A stretch of 64,000 bases of DNA from Nakamurella panacisegetis (GTDB taxonomy: Bacteria; Actinomycetota; Actinomycetes; Mycobacteriales; Nakamurellaceae): positions 3,631,501 through 3,695,500 of the forward strand of contig NZ_LT629710.1 in the NCBI RefSeq assembly GCF_900104535.1, written 5' to 3'. Position 1 is the stretch's first letter. Each line of letters opens with the position of its first letter. The notes below the pieces were generated by a model. That model was not told the origin of the DNA, made no database searches, and saw only the letters and a program-made list of their open reading frames with translations. The position numbers and the translations under genes were made by a program. Below are positions 18,976 to 27,070 of the stretch, in pieces.

Positions 18976-19248
18976 GTGTTTCTCCTTCAAGAGCCCGCGG
19001 CACGTGGCGGGACGAGAGTGCTGCGTTTCTTCTGACCCGGCGTAGGTGCCCAGCCCGAACCCGCCCAAACCAAGAATTCCTCTAGCAGAGCCGAATGGCT
19101 GAAAGTGCTCCAAGGACTTCCATCGCGGTCGGGTTTCGGGCGAGGTGAACTGGGGCACCACCACGACACCGACCGGCATCCCCGGCGCAAGAACCGGGTA
19201 GATTTTGTAGGTCGGGAAAACAAAACGTCTCACTGAGGAGATCCCCAG

Positions 19249-20085
19249 ATGGTTGCAGTACCGAATGTTGTCCTGAACAACGGCGTCGAGATCCCGCAGC
19301 TCGGGTTCGGCGTCTTCCAGATCGAGCCGTCGGAGACGGTGGCGGCGGTTCGCAATGCGTTCGACGTCGGCTACCGGCACATCGACACCGCCGAGATGTA
19401 CGGCAACGAGAAGGAGGTCGGTCAGGCCATCGCGCAGTCCGGCCTCGACCGTGACGACATCTTCGTCACCAGCAAGCTGAACAACAACAACATCGGGTAC
19501 GACGCCGCCCTGACGGCGTTCGACCAGACGTTGGAGGACCTGGGCCTGGAGAAGATCGACCTGTTCCTGATCCACTGGCCGCTGGCCACCGTGCGGAACT
19601 TCGTGGACACCTGGAAGGCCTTCGAGAAGATCTACGCGGACGGCCGCGCCCGCTCGATCGGCGTCTCGAACTTCCAGGCCCACCATCTGCGCCGGTTGCA
19701 CGAGGAGACCACCGTCCCACCGGCGGTGAACCAGATCGAGGTGCACCCGTACCTGACGCAGGAAGCCCTCCGGGCCTTCGACGCCGAGCACGGCATCGCC
19801 ACCGAGGCGTGGTCGCCCATCGCCCAGGGCAAGGTGCTCGACGATCCGACGATCGTGGCCATCGCCGAGGCGCACGGCAAGTCGCCGGCCCAGGTGGTGC
19901 TGCGCTGGCACATCCAGCACGGCAGCATCGTGTTCCCCAAGTCGGTGAACGTCGACCGGATGAAGGAGAACTTCGAGATCTTCGACTTCGAGCTGAACGA
20001 GGGCGACATGGGGTCGATCTCCTCGCTCAATCGGGACGAGCGGACCGGGCCCGACCCGGACGTGTTCGACTGGATCCCGGCCTGA
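19249..20085 (+). CDS. aldo/keto reductase (2,5-diketo-D-gluconate reductase-like)
   Basis: The 278-residue TIM-barrel enzyme has the full catalytic tetrad: Asp46 and Tyr51 (IDTAEMYGNE), Lys76 (TSKLN) and His109 (LIHWP). Further family segments are IGVSNFQAHHL, NQIEVHPYL and HGSIVFPKSVN. It should reduce carbonyl compounds with NADPH. ATG 19249 follows GAGGAG. A factor-independent terminator lies just after the stop (20103-20132). It is divergent from the GlsB-like gene, with 273 bases between them. That gap holds a TAGATT at 19199-19204 that could be a -10, and otherwise nothing I can name. Confidence 0.95.
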   Translation: MVAVPNVVLNNGVEIPQLGFGVFQIEPSETVAAVRNAFDVGYRHIDTAEMYGNEKEVGQAIAQSGLDRDDIFVTSKLNNNNIGYDAALTAFDQTLEDLGLEKIDLFLIHWPLATVRNFVDTWKAFEKIYADGRARSIGVSNFQAHHLRRLHEETTVPPAVNQIEVHPYLTQEALRAFDAEHGIATEAWSPIAQGKVLDDPTIVAIAEAHGKSPAQVVLRWHIQHGSIVFPKSVNVDRMKENFEIFDFELNEGDMGSISSLNRDERTGPDPDVFDWIPA

Positions 20086-20102
20086 CGATCCGTTCGCGAA
20101 AG

Positions 20103-20132
20103 AGCCCGCTGCCTGGTGCGGCGGGCTTTTTT
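20103..20132 (+). terminator. factor-independent terminator after aldo/keto reductase gene
   Basis: AGCCCGC at 20103-20109 pairs with GCGGGCT at 20121-20127 around an 11-base loop, followed by a run of T (20127-20132). This is a classical intrinsic terminator and insulates the next promoter. Confidence 0.85.
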
Positions 20133-20143
20133 GTGCCCTCGGT

Positions 20144-20161
20144 TGTCAATCTGGGTTGACA
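20144..20161 (+). promoter_or_regulatory. operator 1: palindrome TGTCAA-N6-TTGACA
   Basis: TGTCAATCTGGGTTGACA is an inverted repeat with 6-base arms. Its right arm is the -35 element (TTGACA, 20156-20161) of the HTH/Clp N-domain operon. The second copy starts nine bases after its end, and centre-to-centre distance is 27 bases. It is a likely binding site for the HTH protein encoded immediately downstream. Confidence 0.75.
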
Positions 20162-20184
20162 GAGCGGGTTTGTCAACCTAGATT
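20156..20184 (+). promoter_or_regulatory. near-consensus promoter of the HTH/Clp N-domain operon, leaderless
   Basis: The -35 TTGACA (20156-20161) and -10 TAGATT (20179-20184) are 17 bases apart, the best housekeeping-sigma match in the window. The A of ATG 20192 lies eight bases beyond the -10 hexamer, so transcription should begin at or beside the start codon. Both elements are buried in the two palindromic operators, fitting autorepression. Confidence 0.75.
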
Positions 20185-20188
20185 GACA
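20171..20188 (+). promoter_or_regulatory. operator 2: palindrome TGTCAA-N6-TTGACA
   Basis: TGTCAACCTAGATTGACA is nearly the reverse complement of operator 1 and covers the -10 box. A protein bound here would block RNA polymerase directly. The repeated, symmetrical pair argues for a real regulator-binding site. Confidence 0.75.
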
Positions 20189-20191
20189 GCC

Positions 20192-20428
20192 ATGACCACC
20201 GACATCGAGCTCGCCCAGGCGGCGAGCAGCGGGGATCCGGCCGAAGGTCTGCGGGCGGTCCGGGCTCTACGGGAGCTGGCGGACCGGCTGGAGACGCTCC
20301 AGGTGGGACGAGCCCGAGCACTTGGATGGTCCTGGCAGGACATCGCTTCCCACATCGGCGTCAGTCGGCAGGCCGTGCACAAGAAGTACACCCAACAGGA
20401 TCGTTCGCTCTTCCGAAAGGCCAGGTGA
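20192..20428 (+). CDS. small HTH DNA-binding protein, probable autoregulator of the Clp N-domain gene
   Basis: The 78-residue protein is helical. Its first ~40 residues may dimerise (VRALRELADRLETLQVGRAR) and its C-terminal half is a helix-turn-helix (WSWQDIASHIGVSRQAVHKKY). No other domain is present. The HTH resembles the N-terminal segment of mycobacterial ClpC2 (Rv2667, recalled from memory), which there is fused to Clp N-domain repeats. ATG 20192 directly follows the operator-embedded promoter, so I infer autoregulation. It is six bases upstream of the Clp N-domain gene. An upstream in-frame start at 20156 would place coding sequence across the promoter and is rejected. Confidence 0.85.
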   Translation: MTTDIELAQAASSGDPAEGLRAVRALRELADRLETLQVGRARALGWSWQDIASHIGVSRQAVHKKYTQQDRSLFRKAR

Positions 20429-20434
20429 CACCAG

Positions 20435-21001
20435 ATGTTCGAGCGCTTCGCCCAGGAGGCACGAGTGGCGGTGACGCACGCCCAGCAGGAGGCCAGAGCC
20501 CTGCGCGATTCACGGATCGGCACCGAACACGTCCTCATCGGCCTCGCCGGTGACGGCGGCGACGCGGCCGCGGTGGCCCTGCGGGAGGCCGGCATCACGG
20601 CCGCGAGCCTCCGGGCCCGGCTGCGTCGGGAGAAGGCGGACGAGCTCGACTCGGCGGCCCTGGCCAGCCTGGGCATCGACCTCGAAGAGGTTCGTCGGGC
20701 GGCCGAGATCCGGTTCGGCGTCGGTGCCCTCGACCCGGCTCCGAAAGGCCCACGACCGAAGGGTCACCTCCCGCTCAGCTCGGCCGCTCGCAAGAGTCTC
20801 GAACTCGCCGTGCGGGCGGCCGGACACGACCGGGGCCCGTCGGCCGGCCGGGCCGGCTCGTCGATCTCCAGCGGACACCTGCTGATCGGGATGCTCGACG
20901 CGGGCACCGGCGAGGCCGCCCGGATCTTGCGGGAGCTCGACGTGGACGTCGTCGCTCTTCGCGCGGCGGTGCTGGCCCGGTTGGCGCAGGACGCCGCCTG
21001 A
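20435..21001 (+). CDS. Clp N-terminal domain protein with two repeats, no ATPase (ClpC2-like)
   Basis: The 188-residue protein consists of two Clp N-domain repeats. The first (about residues 3-68) has FAQEARVAVTHAQQEAR and IGTEHVLIGL; the second (about 112-185) has LSSAARKSLELAVRAA and ISSGHLLIGML. They are joined by a polar, Pro/Lys-containing linker. There is no AAA+ module, so it cannot unfold proteins itself. In ClpC1 this domain binds substrates, adaptors and natural antibiotics; free N-domain proteins such as ClpC2 can act as decoys or adaptors. Together with the 78-residue HTH protein its size is close to the fused ClpC2. Adaptor or antibiotic-sponge function is inferred. Confidence 0.88.
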   Translation: MFERFAQEARVAVTHAQQEARALRDSRIGTEHVLIGLAGDGGDAAAVALREAGITAASLRARLRREKADELDSAALASLGIDLEEVRRAAEIRFGVGALDPAPKGPRPKGHLPLSSAARKSLELAVRAAGHDRGPSAGRAGSSISSGHLLIGMLDAGTGEAARILRELDVDVVALRAAVLARLAQDAA

Positions 21002-21002
21002 G

Positions 21003-21617
21003 TCAGAAGCCCAGCTCGACCCGCGCCGCCTGCGGGGTGGCACCGGCCCAGCGGGTCAGGTAGTGCTCGTTGTTGGTCAGGGACCGGGTGAACGCCTTGT
21101 CCAGGTACAGGATCCCGGCCAGATGATCCGTCTCGTGGGCCACGATGCGGGCCGCCCAGCCGGTGACGATCTCGTCGATCGGAGCGCCGTTCTGGTCCAG
21201 GGCCCGCAACCGGACCGTGGCCGCGCGCTCCACGACCGCCTGGTAGCCCGGCACCGACAGGCAGCCTTCGTAGAACGCGGCCACGTCGTCGGTCTCGGGC
21301 CGGTACGACGGGTTGACCAGCACCCGGAATGGCAGCGGGGTCCGGTCACGCACCCTGGCCACCTCGGACGAGACCGGCGCGGCGTCCTCGAGTACCGCGA
21401 CCTGGATGCCCAACCCGATCTGTGGGGCCGCGAGCCCGACTCCGGGCGCGGTCAGCATGGTCTCGCGCATGGCCCCGATCAGATGGTCGAAGACGTCCGC
21501 CGGCAGGGAGAAGTCGTACGGTTCGGCCCGGTGCCGCAGCACCGGGTGGCCGGCCTGGACGATGGGAAGCGGGCGGGGGCCGGCCAGCAGTTGATCGACC
21601 TGCGATTCGAGGGACAC
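21003..21617 (-). CDS. def: peptide deformylase
   Basis: The 204-residue protein has all three deformylase motifs: GVGLAAPQ (residues 59-66), EGCLSV (Cys119 metal ligand) and HETDH (His161 and His165 ligands, Glu162 catalytic). It removes the N-formyl group from new proteins and normally uses Fe(II). Motif 3 is HETDH rather than the usual HExDH with a hydrophobic x, a minor variation. GTG 21617 is chosen from the family N-terminus (LESQVDQLLAGPRPLPIV). It converges on the Clp N-domain gene and is the last gene of a minus-strand run PTP-SURF1-GH76-def. Confidence 0.95.
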   Translation of the reverse strand: MSLESQVDQLLAGPRPLPIVQAGHPVLRHRAEPYDFSLPADVFDHLIGAMRETMLTAPGVGLAAPQIGLGIQVAVLEDAAPVSSEVARVRDRTPLPFRVLVNPSYRPETDDVAAFYEGCLSVPGYQAVVERAATVRLRALDQNGAPIDEIVTGWAARIVAHETDHLAGILYLDKAFTRSLTNNEHYLTRWAGATPQAARVELGF

Positions 21618-21626
21618 GCGTCCACG

Positions 21627-22727
21627 CTAGTCGGCCGCGGCGAGTGGCCGGTCCGCCAGCCGGGCGGCCGCCTCCAGCAGCATCCAGGCCGACAGTTGCA
21701 CCGACAGGTCGCGTTCCGGCTGTTCCGACGGGTCTATCCGGGCGCCGTCGCTGGCGCCCACCGGCCTTCGGGTCGGGATCTGGGCCAGGACGGTCCAGTC
21801 GGCCCCGAACAACGGCCCGTGCGGGGCCACCACTCGGTGCGCCCACGCCGCGGAGGCCGAGTCGAGCACCAGCCGGGCCGCCCTCGACCGGGCCCGGCGG
21901 TCGGCGGTCGAGTCCCCGGGAAGCTCGGCCGCGACCACGGCGAGGTATCGGGCCAGGATGCCAGTGAACAATCCGCCGTTGCCCCCGCCGTGCCCGATCA
22001 GCACCCCGCCGGTGGTGAGCTCCGCATCCACCGCATCGACGAGTCGATGCACCCGTCCACGGTCGTGGCCGACTCGCGTCAATGCGACCTCGGCGCCCAG
22101 CACCGAGCCCTGGTTGTACGTGTAGAACGTCGGCTGCACCGGCTGGCCCGGAACCAGGCCGTCGGCCATCAGCCCGCTGCCGGGTACATGCAGGTTCGCG
22201 TCGATCCAGTCCGTCATCGCGACCGCGCGTCGGTGAAACCCGGTGCGGGCCAGCAAGATCGCGGTCGGCCCGTTGGCCGGTGCGTTGTAGAACTCGTCGC
22301 CGCGACGCCACCGGATCCCGCCGGACGGTGGCTGCCAGGCGTCCAGGAGAGCGGTGACGATCGGCCGGATCGACCGTGGGTCGACACCGGCCGCGACCGC
22401 GCGGTGCAGGGCCAGGCCGATCCAGGCCATGTCGTCGTTGTAGTCGTTGGTGAATCGGCCCCCGTTGCGCAGCCGGATCGATCGCGCGATGACTCGGATC
22501 CGGCGGCCGCGGGTCGCATCGGGCGACCTGAGCCACGCATCCACCGCGCAGTCCAGCAGGTGGGCCTGCCACCAGAAATGCCAGCGCAGGAACACCCGGT
22601 GGGACGGCGCCGCCGGCCACGATACGACGCCCAGTCGGGTACCGGGCAGACCCAACGTCCGCAGATGACGGCCCAGCACGGCGGACTCGGCCGCCTGCGC
22701 CCGGTGCGCCCAGTCCGGTCCGGTCAC
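21627..22727 (-). CDS. glycoside hydrolase family 76-type protein without signal peptide
   Basis: From GTG 22727 (AAGGGG upstream) the product is 366 residues. The (alpha/alpha) barrel signature of GH76 is present: the adjacent catalytic aspartates in NDYNDDMAWIGLAL, plus FYNAPANGPTAILLAR, FYTYNQGSVLGAEVAL and GHGGGNGGLFTGILARY. GH76 enzymes are alpha-1,6-mannanases or transglycosylases. No signal peptide or membrane helix is visible, unlike secreted GH76 members, so a cytoplasmic substrate or non-classical role is implied. The frame extends upstream into the SURF1 gene with low-complexity residues, which I reject. It is nine bases upstream of def. Confidence 0.85.
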   Translation of the reverse strand: MTGPDWAHRAQAAESAVLGRHLRTLGLPGTRLGVVSWPAAPSHRVFLRWHFWWQAHLLDCAVDAWLRSPDATRGRRIRVIARSIRLRNGGRFTNDYNDDMAWIGLALHRAVAAGVDPRSIRPIVTALLDAWQPPSGGIRWRRGDEFYNAPANGPTAILLARTGFHRRAVAMTDWIDANLHVPGSGLMADGLVPGQPVQPTFYTYNQGSVLGAEVALTRVGHDRGRVHRLVDAVDAELTTGGVLIGHGGGNGGLFTGILARYLAVVAAELPGDSTADRRARSRAARLVLDSASAAWAHRVVAPHGPLFGADWTVLAQIPTRRPVGASDGARIDPSEQPERDLSVQLSAWMLLEAAARLADRPLAAAD

Positions 22728-22776
22728 AGGTGTGCCCCTTCGGCGACGGCTGGAACCGCGGAATGTCGGCGCGTCG

Positions 22777-23769
22777 TCAGTCGAACAGCTGGGAACGATC
22801 GAACCCGTCACGGGCGGCGCGTCTGGCCTTGCGGCGACCCGGTCCGGGGTCGGGCGAAGGCGGCGGCGATTCGGCGACGGCGGGGACGGAGCTGACCGCA
22901 CCGGCCGGTGCCGTCGCTTCGGCGATCTCGGCCGGGTAGCTCGACCGCTCGGGGTAGGCCACGTCCCGCTCGTCGGGTCCCCTGGGGTCGGTGGCCTCTC
23001 GGAAGATGAAGTAGGCGATGGCCAACAGCGCCATTCCGCCGAACGCGCACCACTGCAGCGCGTAGGAGAAGTAGGGACCGACCGAGGTCTGCGGCATACC
23101 GATCTCCTGCAGCACGCCCGGGCTCGGGGCGGCCAGCTGGATGTAGCCCAGCAACACCTTGCCGTTCGCCCCGGCGGTGCCGTCCATTCCGGCCAGCGCG
23201 GTCGAGTTCACCGCCCAGGCCTGGTGCAGGCCGGCCTCGTACCGGGGCTGCCGGTTGCTCGGGTCGGTCTGGTCCGCCTGGACCCGGCCGGTGACGGTGA
23301 CCACGCCGGTCGGGACCGGCGGCAGCGGGACGTTCGCCTTGATGTCGCCGAACGACTGGTAGCCGCGGTCGACCAGCAGCACGCTGCCATCGGTCAGCCG
23401 CATCGGCAGCACCACCTCGGACACCGGATTGCCCTGGCTGTCCTGCCGCAACCGGACGTAGGTGACGTGGTCGGTGTCGAACGTGCCGGTGGCCGTGACG
23501 AGCTTGTAGGTGGATTCACCGGACGGCTGGGCCGTGGTCGACAGGTACTGCCGCACCGGCACCGCGGCGTCGTGCAGGGCCGCATTGACCTGGGCGTTCG
23601 TGGCGTCGTTCTGCGCGCTCCGGGCGAACTGCCAGGGAGCCAGGATCAGCCAGCACGCCGCGGTGAAGGCCAGCGCACCGACGATCGCCCCGATCCAGCC
23701 CGGTCGGCGCAGGAAGGCGAACCGACCCGGACTCGACGTGGAGGCGCCGCGGGGGAGGGTGGCCGTCAT
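22777..23769 (-). CDS. SURF1 family cytochrome c oxidase assembly protein
   Basis: The 330-residue protein has the SURF1 layout: a first transmembrane helix at about residues 24-44 (ending LAPWQFARS), a long extracytoplasmic beta-rich domain with VLLVDRGYQSF, and a second helix near residues 235-256 (ALQWCAFGGMALLAIAYF). The cytoplasmic tail is long, Pro/Ala-rich and basic at the end. SURF1 proteins insert heme a during cytochrome oxidase assembly; oxidase subunits CtaC, CtaE and CtaF are encoded further along. The start overlaps the stop of the tyrosine phosphatase gene (ATGA), as in the mycobacterial ptpA region. Confidence 0.93.
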   Translation of the reverse strand: MTATLPRGASTSSPGRFAFLRRPGWIGAIVGALAFTAACWLILAPWQFARSAQNDATNAQVNAALHDAAVPVRQYLSTTAQPSGESTYKLVTATGTFDTDHVTYVRLRQDSQGNPVSEVVLPMRLTDGSVLLVDRGYQSFGDIKANVPLPPVPTGVVTVTGRVQADQTDPSNRQPRYEAGLHQAWAVNSTALAGMDGTAGANGKVLLGYIQLAAPSPGVLQEIGMPQTSVGPYFSYALQWCAFGGMALLAIAYFIFREATDPRGPDERDVAYPERSSYPAEIAEATAPAGAVSSVPAVAESPPPSPDPGPGRRKARRAARDGFDRSQLFD

Positions 23770-24254
23770 CCGAGTCGCCGCCGGATCTCCCGCAGCACCC
23801 CGGGGATCGCCGCCGCCGTCATGGCCACCACCTCGTCGAACTCGGAGTCGGGGCCCTGGTACGGGTCGGGTACGTCGTCCGTGGTGGCCTCGGGGTCGAA
23901 GCTCCGCAACAGCCGGATCTTGTCCGGGTCGGAGGTCATCCGGCGCAGCACCTTCTCATGTCCCCGGTCGGCGGCCAGCGCCAGGTCGATCGTTCGCAGC
24001 TCGTCCTCGGTGATCTGGTGGGCCCGATGTTCGACCGGGAAGCCGGCGCGGCGGAGGGCCGCCTGGGCCTGCCGGTCGGCGGGGTGGCCGACGTGCCAGT
24101 TGCCGGTGCCGGCGCTGCTGACCCGCACGGCCTGGTCGAGACCGGCCTCGACCAGGGCCGCCCGCAGCATCTGCTCACCGATCGGCGATCGGCAGATGTT
24201 GCCGGTGCAGACCACGCTGACGTGGAACGGTCGGGAGGGAGCAGGGGACGTCAC
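23766..24254 (-). CDS. ptpA: low-molecular-weight protein tyrosine phosphatase
   Basis: The 162-residue protein has the signature P-loop CTGNICRS (Cys16 nucleophile, Arg22) near the N-terminus and the DPY motif (VPDPYQG) with the general-acid aspartate. Both are required for LMW-PTP activity. It dephosphorylates tyrosine residues on proteins; the mycobacterial homologue PtpA is secreted and targets host proteins, but that should not be assumed here. I start at GTG 24254 with GGAG just upstream. It is divergent from the Nif3 gene (75-base gap) and coupled to SURF1. Confidence 0.93.
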   Translation of the reverse strand: MTSPAPSRPFHVSVVCTGNICRSPIGEQMLRAALVEAGLDQAVRVSSAGTGNWHVGHPADRQAQAALRRAGFPVEHRAHQITEDELRTIDLALAADRGHEKVLRRMTSDPDKIRLLRSFDPEATTDDVPDPYQGPDSEFDEVVAMTAAAIPGVLREIRRRLG

Positions 24255-24329
24255 CTCTCCATTCTTACCGACATCCCCGTCGGGAATGGCACACTTGCCC
24301 TCCGCAGCACCGTCAGGAGGAACACCCGG

Positions 24330-25187
24330 ATGCCCGTGACCATCGGCGAGGTGATCGCCGTCCTGGATGCGGCCTATCCACCCGCCCTGGCCGAGGCGTG
24401 GGACACCGGCATCGGTCTGACCTGCGGTGATCCAGACGAACCGGTGCAGCGTGTGCTGCTGGCGGTCGACGTCGACGACGCGGTGGTCGAGCAGGCCGAG
24501 CAGCTCGGTGCGCAACTGCTGGTGACGCATCACCCGTTGCTGTTCCGTTCGGTGCAGTCGGTGGCGGCCGACACGGCGAAGGGATCCCTGGTGCACCGGA
24601 TGATCCGGTCCGGGATCGCGCACTACGCCGCCCACACCAACGCCGACAAGGCGGTCCGCGGCGTCAACGATGCGCTGGCCGCGGTGCTCGGACTGCGGTC
24701 GACCCGGCCGCTGCTGCCGGACGATCCGGGCGTGCTGCCGCCCGGGCACCCGCAGGCCGGGCGGACCGGCAGCGGTCGGGTGGGCGAGCTGGCCACCCCG
24801 ATCCGCCTGGCCGACCTGGCCGATCTGGTCGCGGCGGCCCTGCCGAGCACGGCGACCGGTGTGCGGGTGGCCGGCGAAGCGAACCGCCTGATCACCACCG
24901 TCGCCGTGTCCGGTGGCGCGGGTGGTGGGTTCCTGGCCGACGCAGCCCGGGTCGGCGCCGACGCCGTCGTCACGTCCGACCTGTCGCACCACGTGGTGGC
25001 CGAGCACGTCGCCGATCCCGGTCGACCGGCCGTCATCGACGTGCCGCACTGGGCCGGCGAGTGGCCCTGGCTCGCCGGCGCCGCATCGGTGATCAACTCC
25101 GGTGTCGCCGACCGTGGGTCGGCGGGTAGCGTCACCACTACCGTTTCTGCGCTGCGGACCGATCCTTGGACCATGCACCGCCTCTGA
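24330..25187 (+). CDS. NIF3-like dinuclear metal centre protein
   Basis: The 285-residue protein belongs to the NIF3/YbgI (DUF34) family. Metal-binding segments are VTHHPLLF, YAAHTNADKA, the DLSHH segment and the C-terminal PHWAGEWPW, and the glycine-rich VSGGAGGGF is conserved. These proteins form hexamers with a two-metal site; their biochemical role is uncertain. ATG 24330 follows a perfect AGGAGG nine bases upstream. It starts a conserved three-gene set with the zinc-ribbon protein and RNase H/phosphatase, matching Rv2230c-Rv2228c of M. tuberculosis as I recall it. Confidence 0.93.
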   Translation: MPVTIGEVIAVLDAAYPPALAEAWDTGIGLTCGDPDEPVQRVLLAVDVDDAVVEQAEQLGAQLLVTHHPLLFRSVQSVAADTAKGSLVHRMIRSGIAHYAAHTNADKAVRGVNDALAAVLGLRSTRPLLPDDPGVLPPGHPQAGRTGSGRVGELATPIRLADLADLVAAALPSTATGVRVAGEANRLITTVAVSGGAGGGFLADAARVGADAVVTSDLSHHVVAEHVADPGRPAVIDVPHWAGEWPWLAGAASVINSGVADRGSAGSVTTTVSALRTDPWTMHRL

Positions 25188-25217
25188 TGTCCGAACCGAA
25201 GAAGGGCCACCATCCCA

Positions 25218-25943
25218 GTGCCGAAGGCTGATCCGTTCGTCCAACGCCGGTTGCTCGACCTGGCCGGTTTCGATCAGAAGATCAACGCGGCCGAACACCG
25301 GCGCGCCAACCTCCCGGAGCTGGCCGTCATCGCCGCCGGGTCGGCCAGGCTGGCCGAGCTGCGGAATTCCAAGGTGATGGCCGAGACCGAGGTCAGCGAC
25401 CTGGAGCGGGCCACCCGCAAGCTGGACAACGAGATCGACCAGGTCCGTTCGCGCGCGGAGCGGGATGCGCAACGGCTGGCCTCCGGCGCGGGCAACGCCC
25501 GGGACATGGAGAACCTCCAGCACGAGATCACCTCCCTGGCCCGCCGCCAGGGCGTGCTCGAGGACGAGGCTCTCGAACTGATGGAGCAGAAGGAAACCGC
25601 CGACACCGCCCTGGCCGCGGTGCAGGCGGAGTTCGACTCCGCGTCGGCCGAGGTGGCCGCGGCGGAGGTCAGGCGGGACGATCATTTCGCCGAGATCGAC
25701 GCCGAACTGGGCGAGCAGCGGGCGGGCCGGGCCGCCTTGGCCGATGGACTACCCCCGGAGCTGGCGGCCATGTACGAGCGGATCCGCAAGTCGGGAAAGG
25801 TGGCGGCGGCGAAGCTCAACGGAGGCCGGTGCGATGCCTGCCGGATCGACCTGGATCGGGTCGAACTGGGCGCCATCGCCGCCGCACCGTCCGACGACAT
25901 CGTGCGTTGTCCCGAATGCGGTGCGATCCTCATCCGGTGGTGA
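25218..25943 (+). CDS. zinc-ribbon coiled-coil protein (CT398/DUF164-like)
   Basis: The 241-residue protein is a long coiled coil (residues about 30-190, rich in Glu, Ala, Arg and Leu) ending in a zinc ribbon with CDACRIDLD and CPECGAILIR. This matches the CT398/DUF164 family seen next to NIF3 and RNase H genes. It may bind nucleic acid or partner proteins, but its role is not established. GTG 25218 is preceded by AAGAAGGG. The stop overlaps the start of the RNase H/phosphatase gene (GTGA), so they are coupled. Confidence 0.9.
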   Translation: MPKADPFVQRRLLDLAGFDQKINAAEHRRANLPELAVIAAGSARLAELRNSKVMAETEVSDLERATRKLDNEIDQVRSRAERDAQRLASGAGNARDMENLQHEITSLARRQGVLEDEALELMEQKETADTALAAVQAEFDSASAEVAAAEVRRDDHFAEIDAELGEQRAGRAALADGLPPELAAMYERIRKSGKVAAAKLNGGRCDACRIDLDRVELGAIAAAPSDDIVRCPECGAILIRW

Positions 25944-27064
25944 GCGCGACGGAGTCGGTCATCGTCTACGCGGACGGCGGCTCACGCGGCAATCCCGGGC
26001 CGGCCGGGTACGGATCGGTGGTGGTGGCGGCCGACGGGGTGACGGTCCTGGCCGAACGGAACGGTTACCTGGGACGGGCCACCAACAACGTGGCCGAGTA
26101 CTCGGGGCTGATCGCCGGGTTGACCGCGGCCCGCGACCTCGGCGCGACCGAGGTGGCCGTCCGGATGGACTCGAAGCTGGTCGTCGAACAGCTCTCCGGC
26201 CGCTGGCAGGTCAAGCATCCGGACATGAAGCCGTTGGCCGCCACCGCCTCCGCGCTGCTCGCCGGTTTCTCGTCGTGGTCGCTGACCTGGATCCCACGGT
26301 CCCAGAACTCCGCCGCCGACCGGTTGGCCAACGAGGCGATGGACTCCGGGCTGGCCGGCCGTGACCCGATCGCCTCCGGGATCGACTCGGGGGCGCGCGC
26401 GCCCGCTGAAATCACCGACCCGGCCGCGGTGCTGCCCGGTCCGTTGCCGACCGGAGCAACGCGGGTGCTGATCGTCCGGCACGGCGAGACCACCTGGGGG
26501 GCCGACGGCCGGTTCGCCGGACGTGAGGACGTGCCGCTGACCAATCGTGGTCGCCGTCAGGCGTCGTCGGTGGCCGATCGGATCAAAGGTCTGCGGCCCA
26601 GCGTCGTCCTGACCTCACCGCTGCAACGCTGTCGCCTCACCGCTCAGGCCATCGGGGCGGCGGCCGACGCCCCGGTGGTGGTGCACGACCGCCTGCTGGA
26701 CGGCCTGCTGGGTGACTGGACCGGCTTCCGGCCGGCCGAGATCGAGCGGCGGTGGCCCGAGCAGTTCGCGGTGTGGCGGTCCGACACCGGCGCGCAGCCA
26801 CCCGGCGGGGAGTCGTTCGACGAGATCCGCGATCGGGTGGGGCCGTTGATCGAGGAGGTCGGCCGCCTGTACCGGGGGCACACCGTCGTGTTGGTGACTC
26901 ACGCCGCGACCACCAAGATGCTGCTGACCAGCGCCCTGGGGGTGGCCTCCGAAGCGGCCTACCGCCTCCGGGTGGACACGGCCTCGCTGTCCGGATTCAC
27001 CGTCGACGTCGACGGGGGCGTTGTGGTCTGGGCGGTCAACGAGACGGGGCACCTCACCGGCTGA
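25940..27064 (+). CDS. bifunctional RNase HI / histidine phosphatase
   Basis: The 374-residue protein is a fusion. Residues ~1-140 are RNase HI with the acidic set in VYADGGSRGNPG, NNVAEYSGL, MDSKLVVEQL and NSAADRLANEAMD. Residues ~175-374 are a histidine phosphatase (phosphoglycerate mutase/CobC-like) with catalytic His in VRHGETTW, the REDVPLTNRGRRQ segment and VTHAATTKML. The mycobacterial counterpart Rv2228c is reported to have both RNase H and acid/alpha-ribazole phosphatase activity. A ~35-residue Ala/Pro-containing linker joins the domains. GTG 25940 overlaps the previous stop. Confidence 0.94.
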   Translation: MSATESVIVYADGGSRGNPGPAGYGSVVVAADGVTVLAERNGYLGRATNNVAEYSGLIAGLTAARDLGATEVAVRMDSKLVVEQLSGRWQVKHPDMKPLAATASALLAGFSSWSLTWIPRSQNSAADRLANEAMDSGLAGRDPIASGIDSGARAPAEITDPAAVLPGPLPTGATRVLIVRHGETTWGADGRFAGREDVPLTNRGRRQASSVADRIKGLRPSVVLTSPLQRCRLTAQAIGAAADAPVVVHDRLLDGLLGDWTGFRPAEIERRWPEQFAVWRSDTGAQPPGGESFDEIRDRVGPLIEEVGRLYRGHTVVLVTHAATTKMLLTSALGVASEAAYRLRVDTASLSGFTVDVDGGVVVWAVNETGHLTG

Positions 27065-27070
27065 GGATCG

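Noticed and set aside
18976-19248. Stress-sigma promoter for the GlsB-like gene
   Set aside because: A GTTT...GGGCAC pair matches the expected motif only partly, and the spacing and -10 are poor, so it is not annotated.
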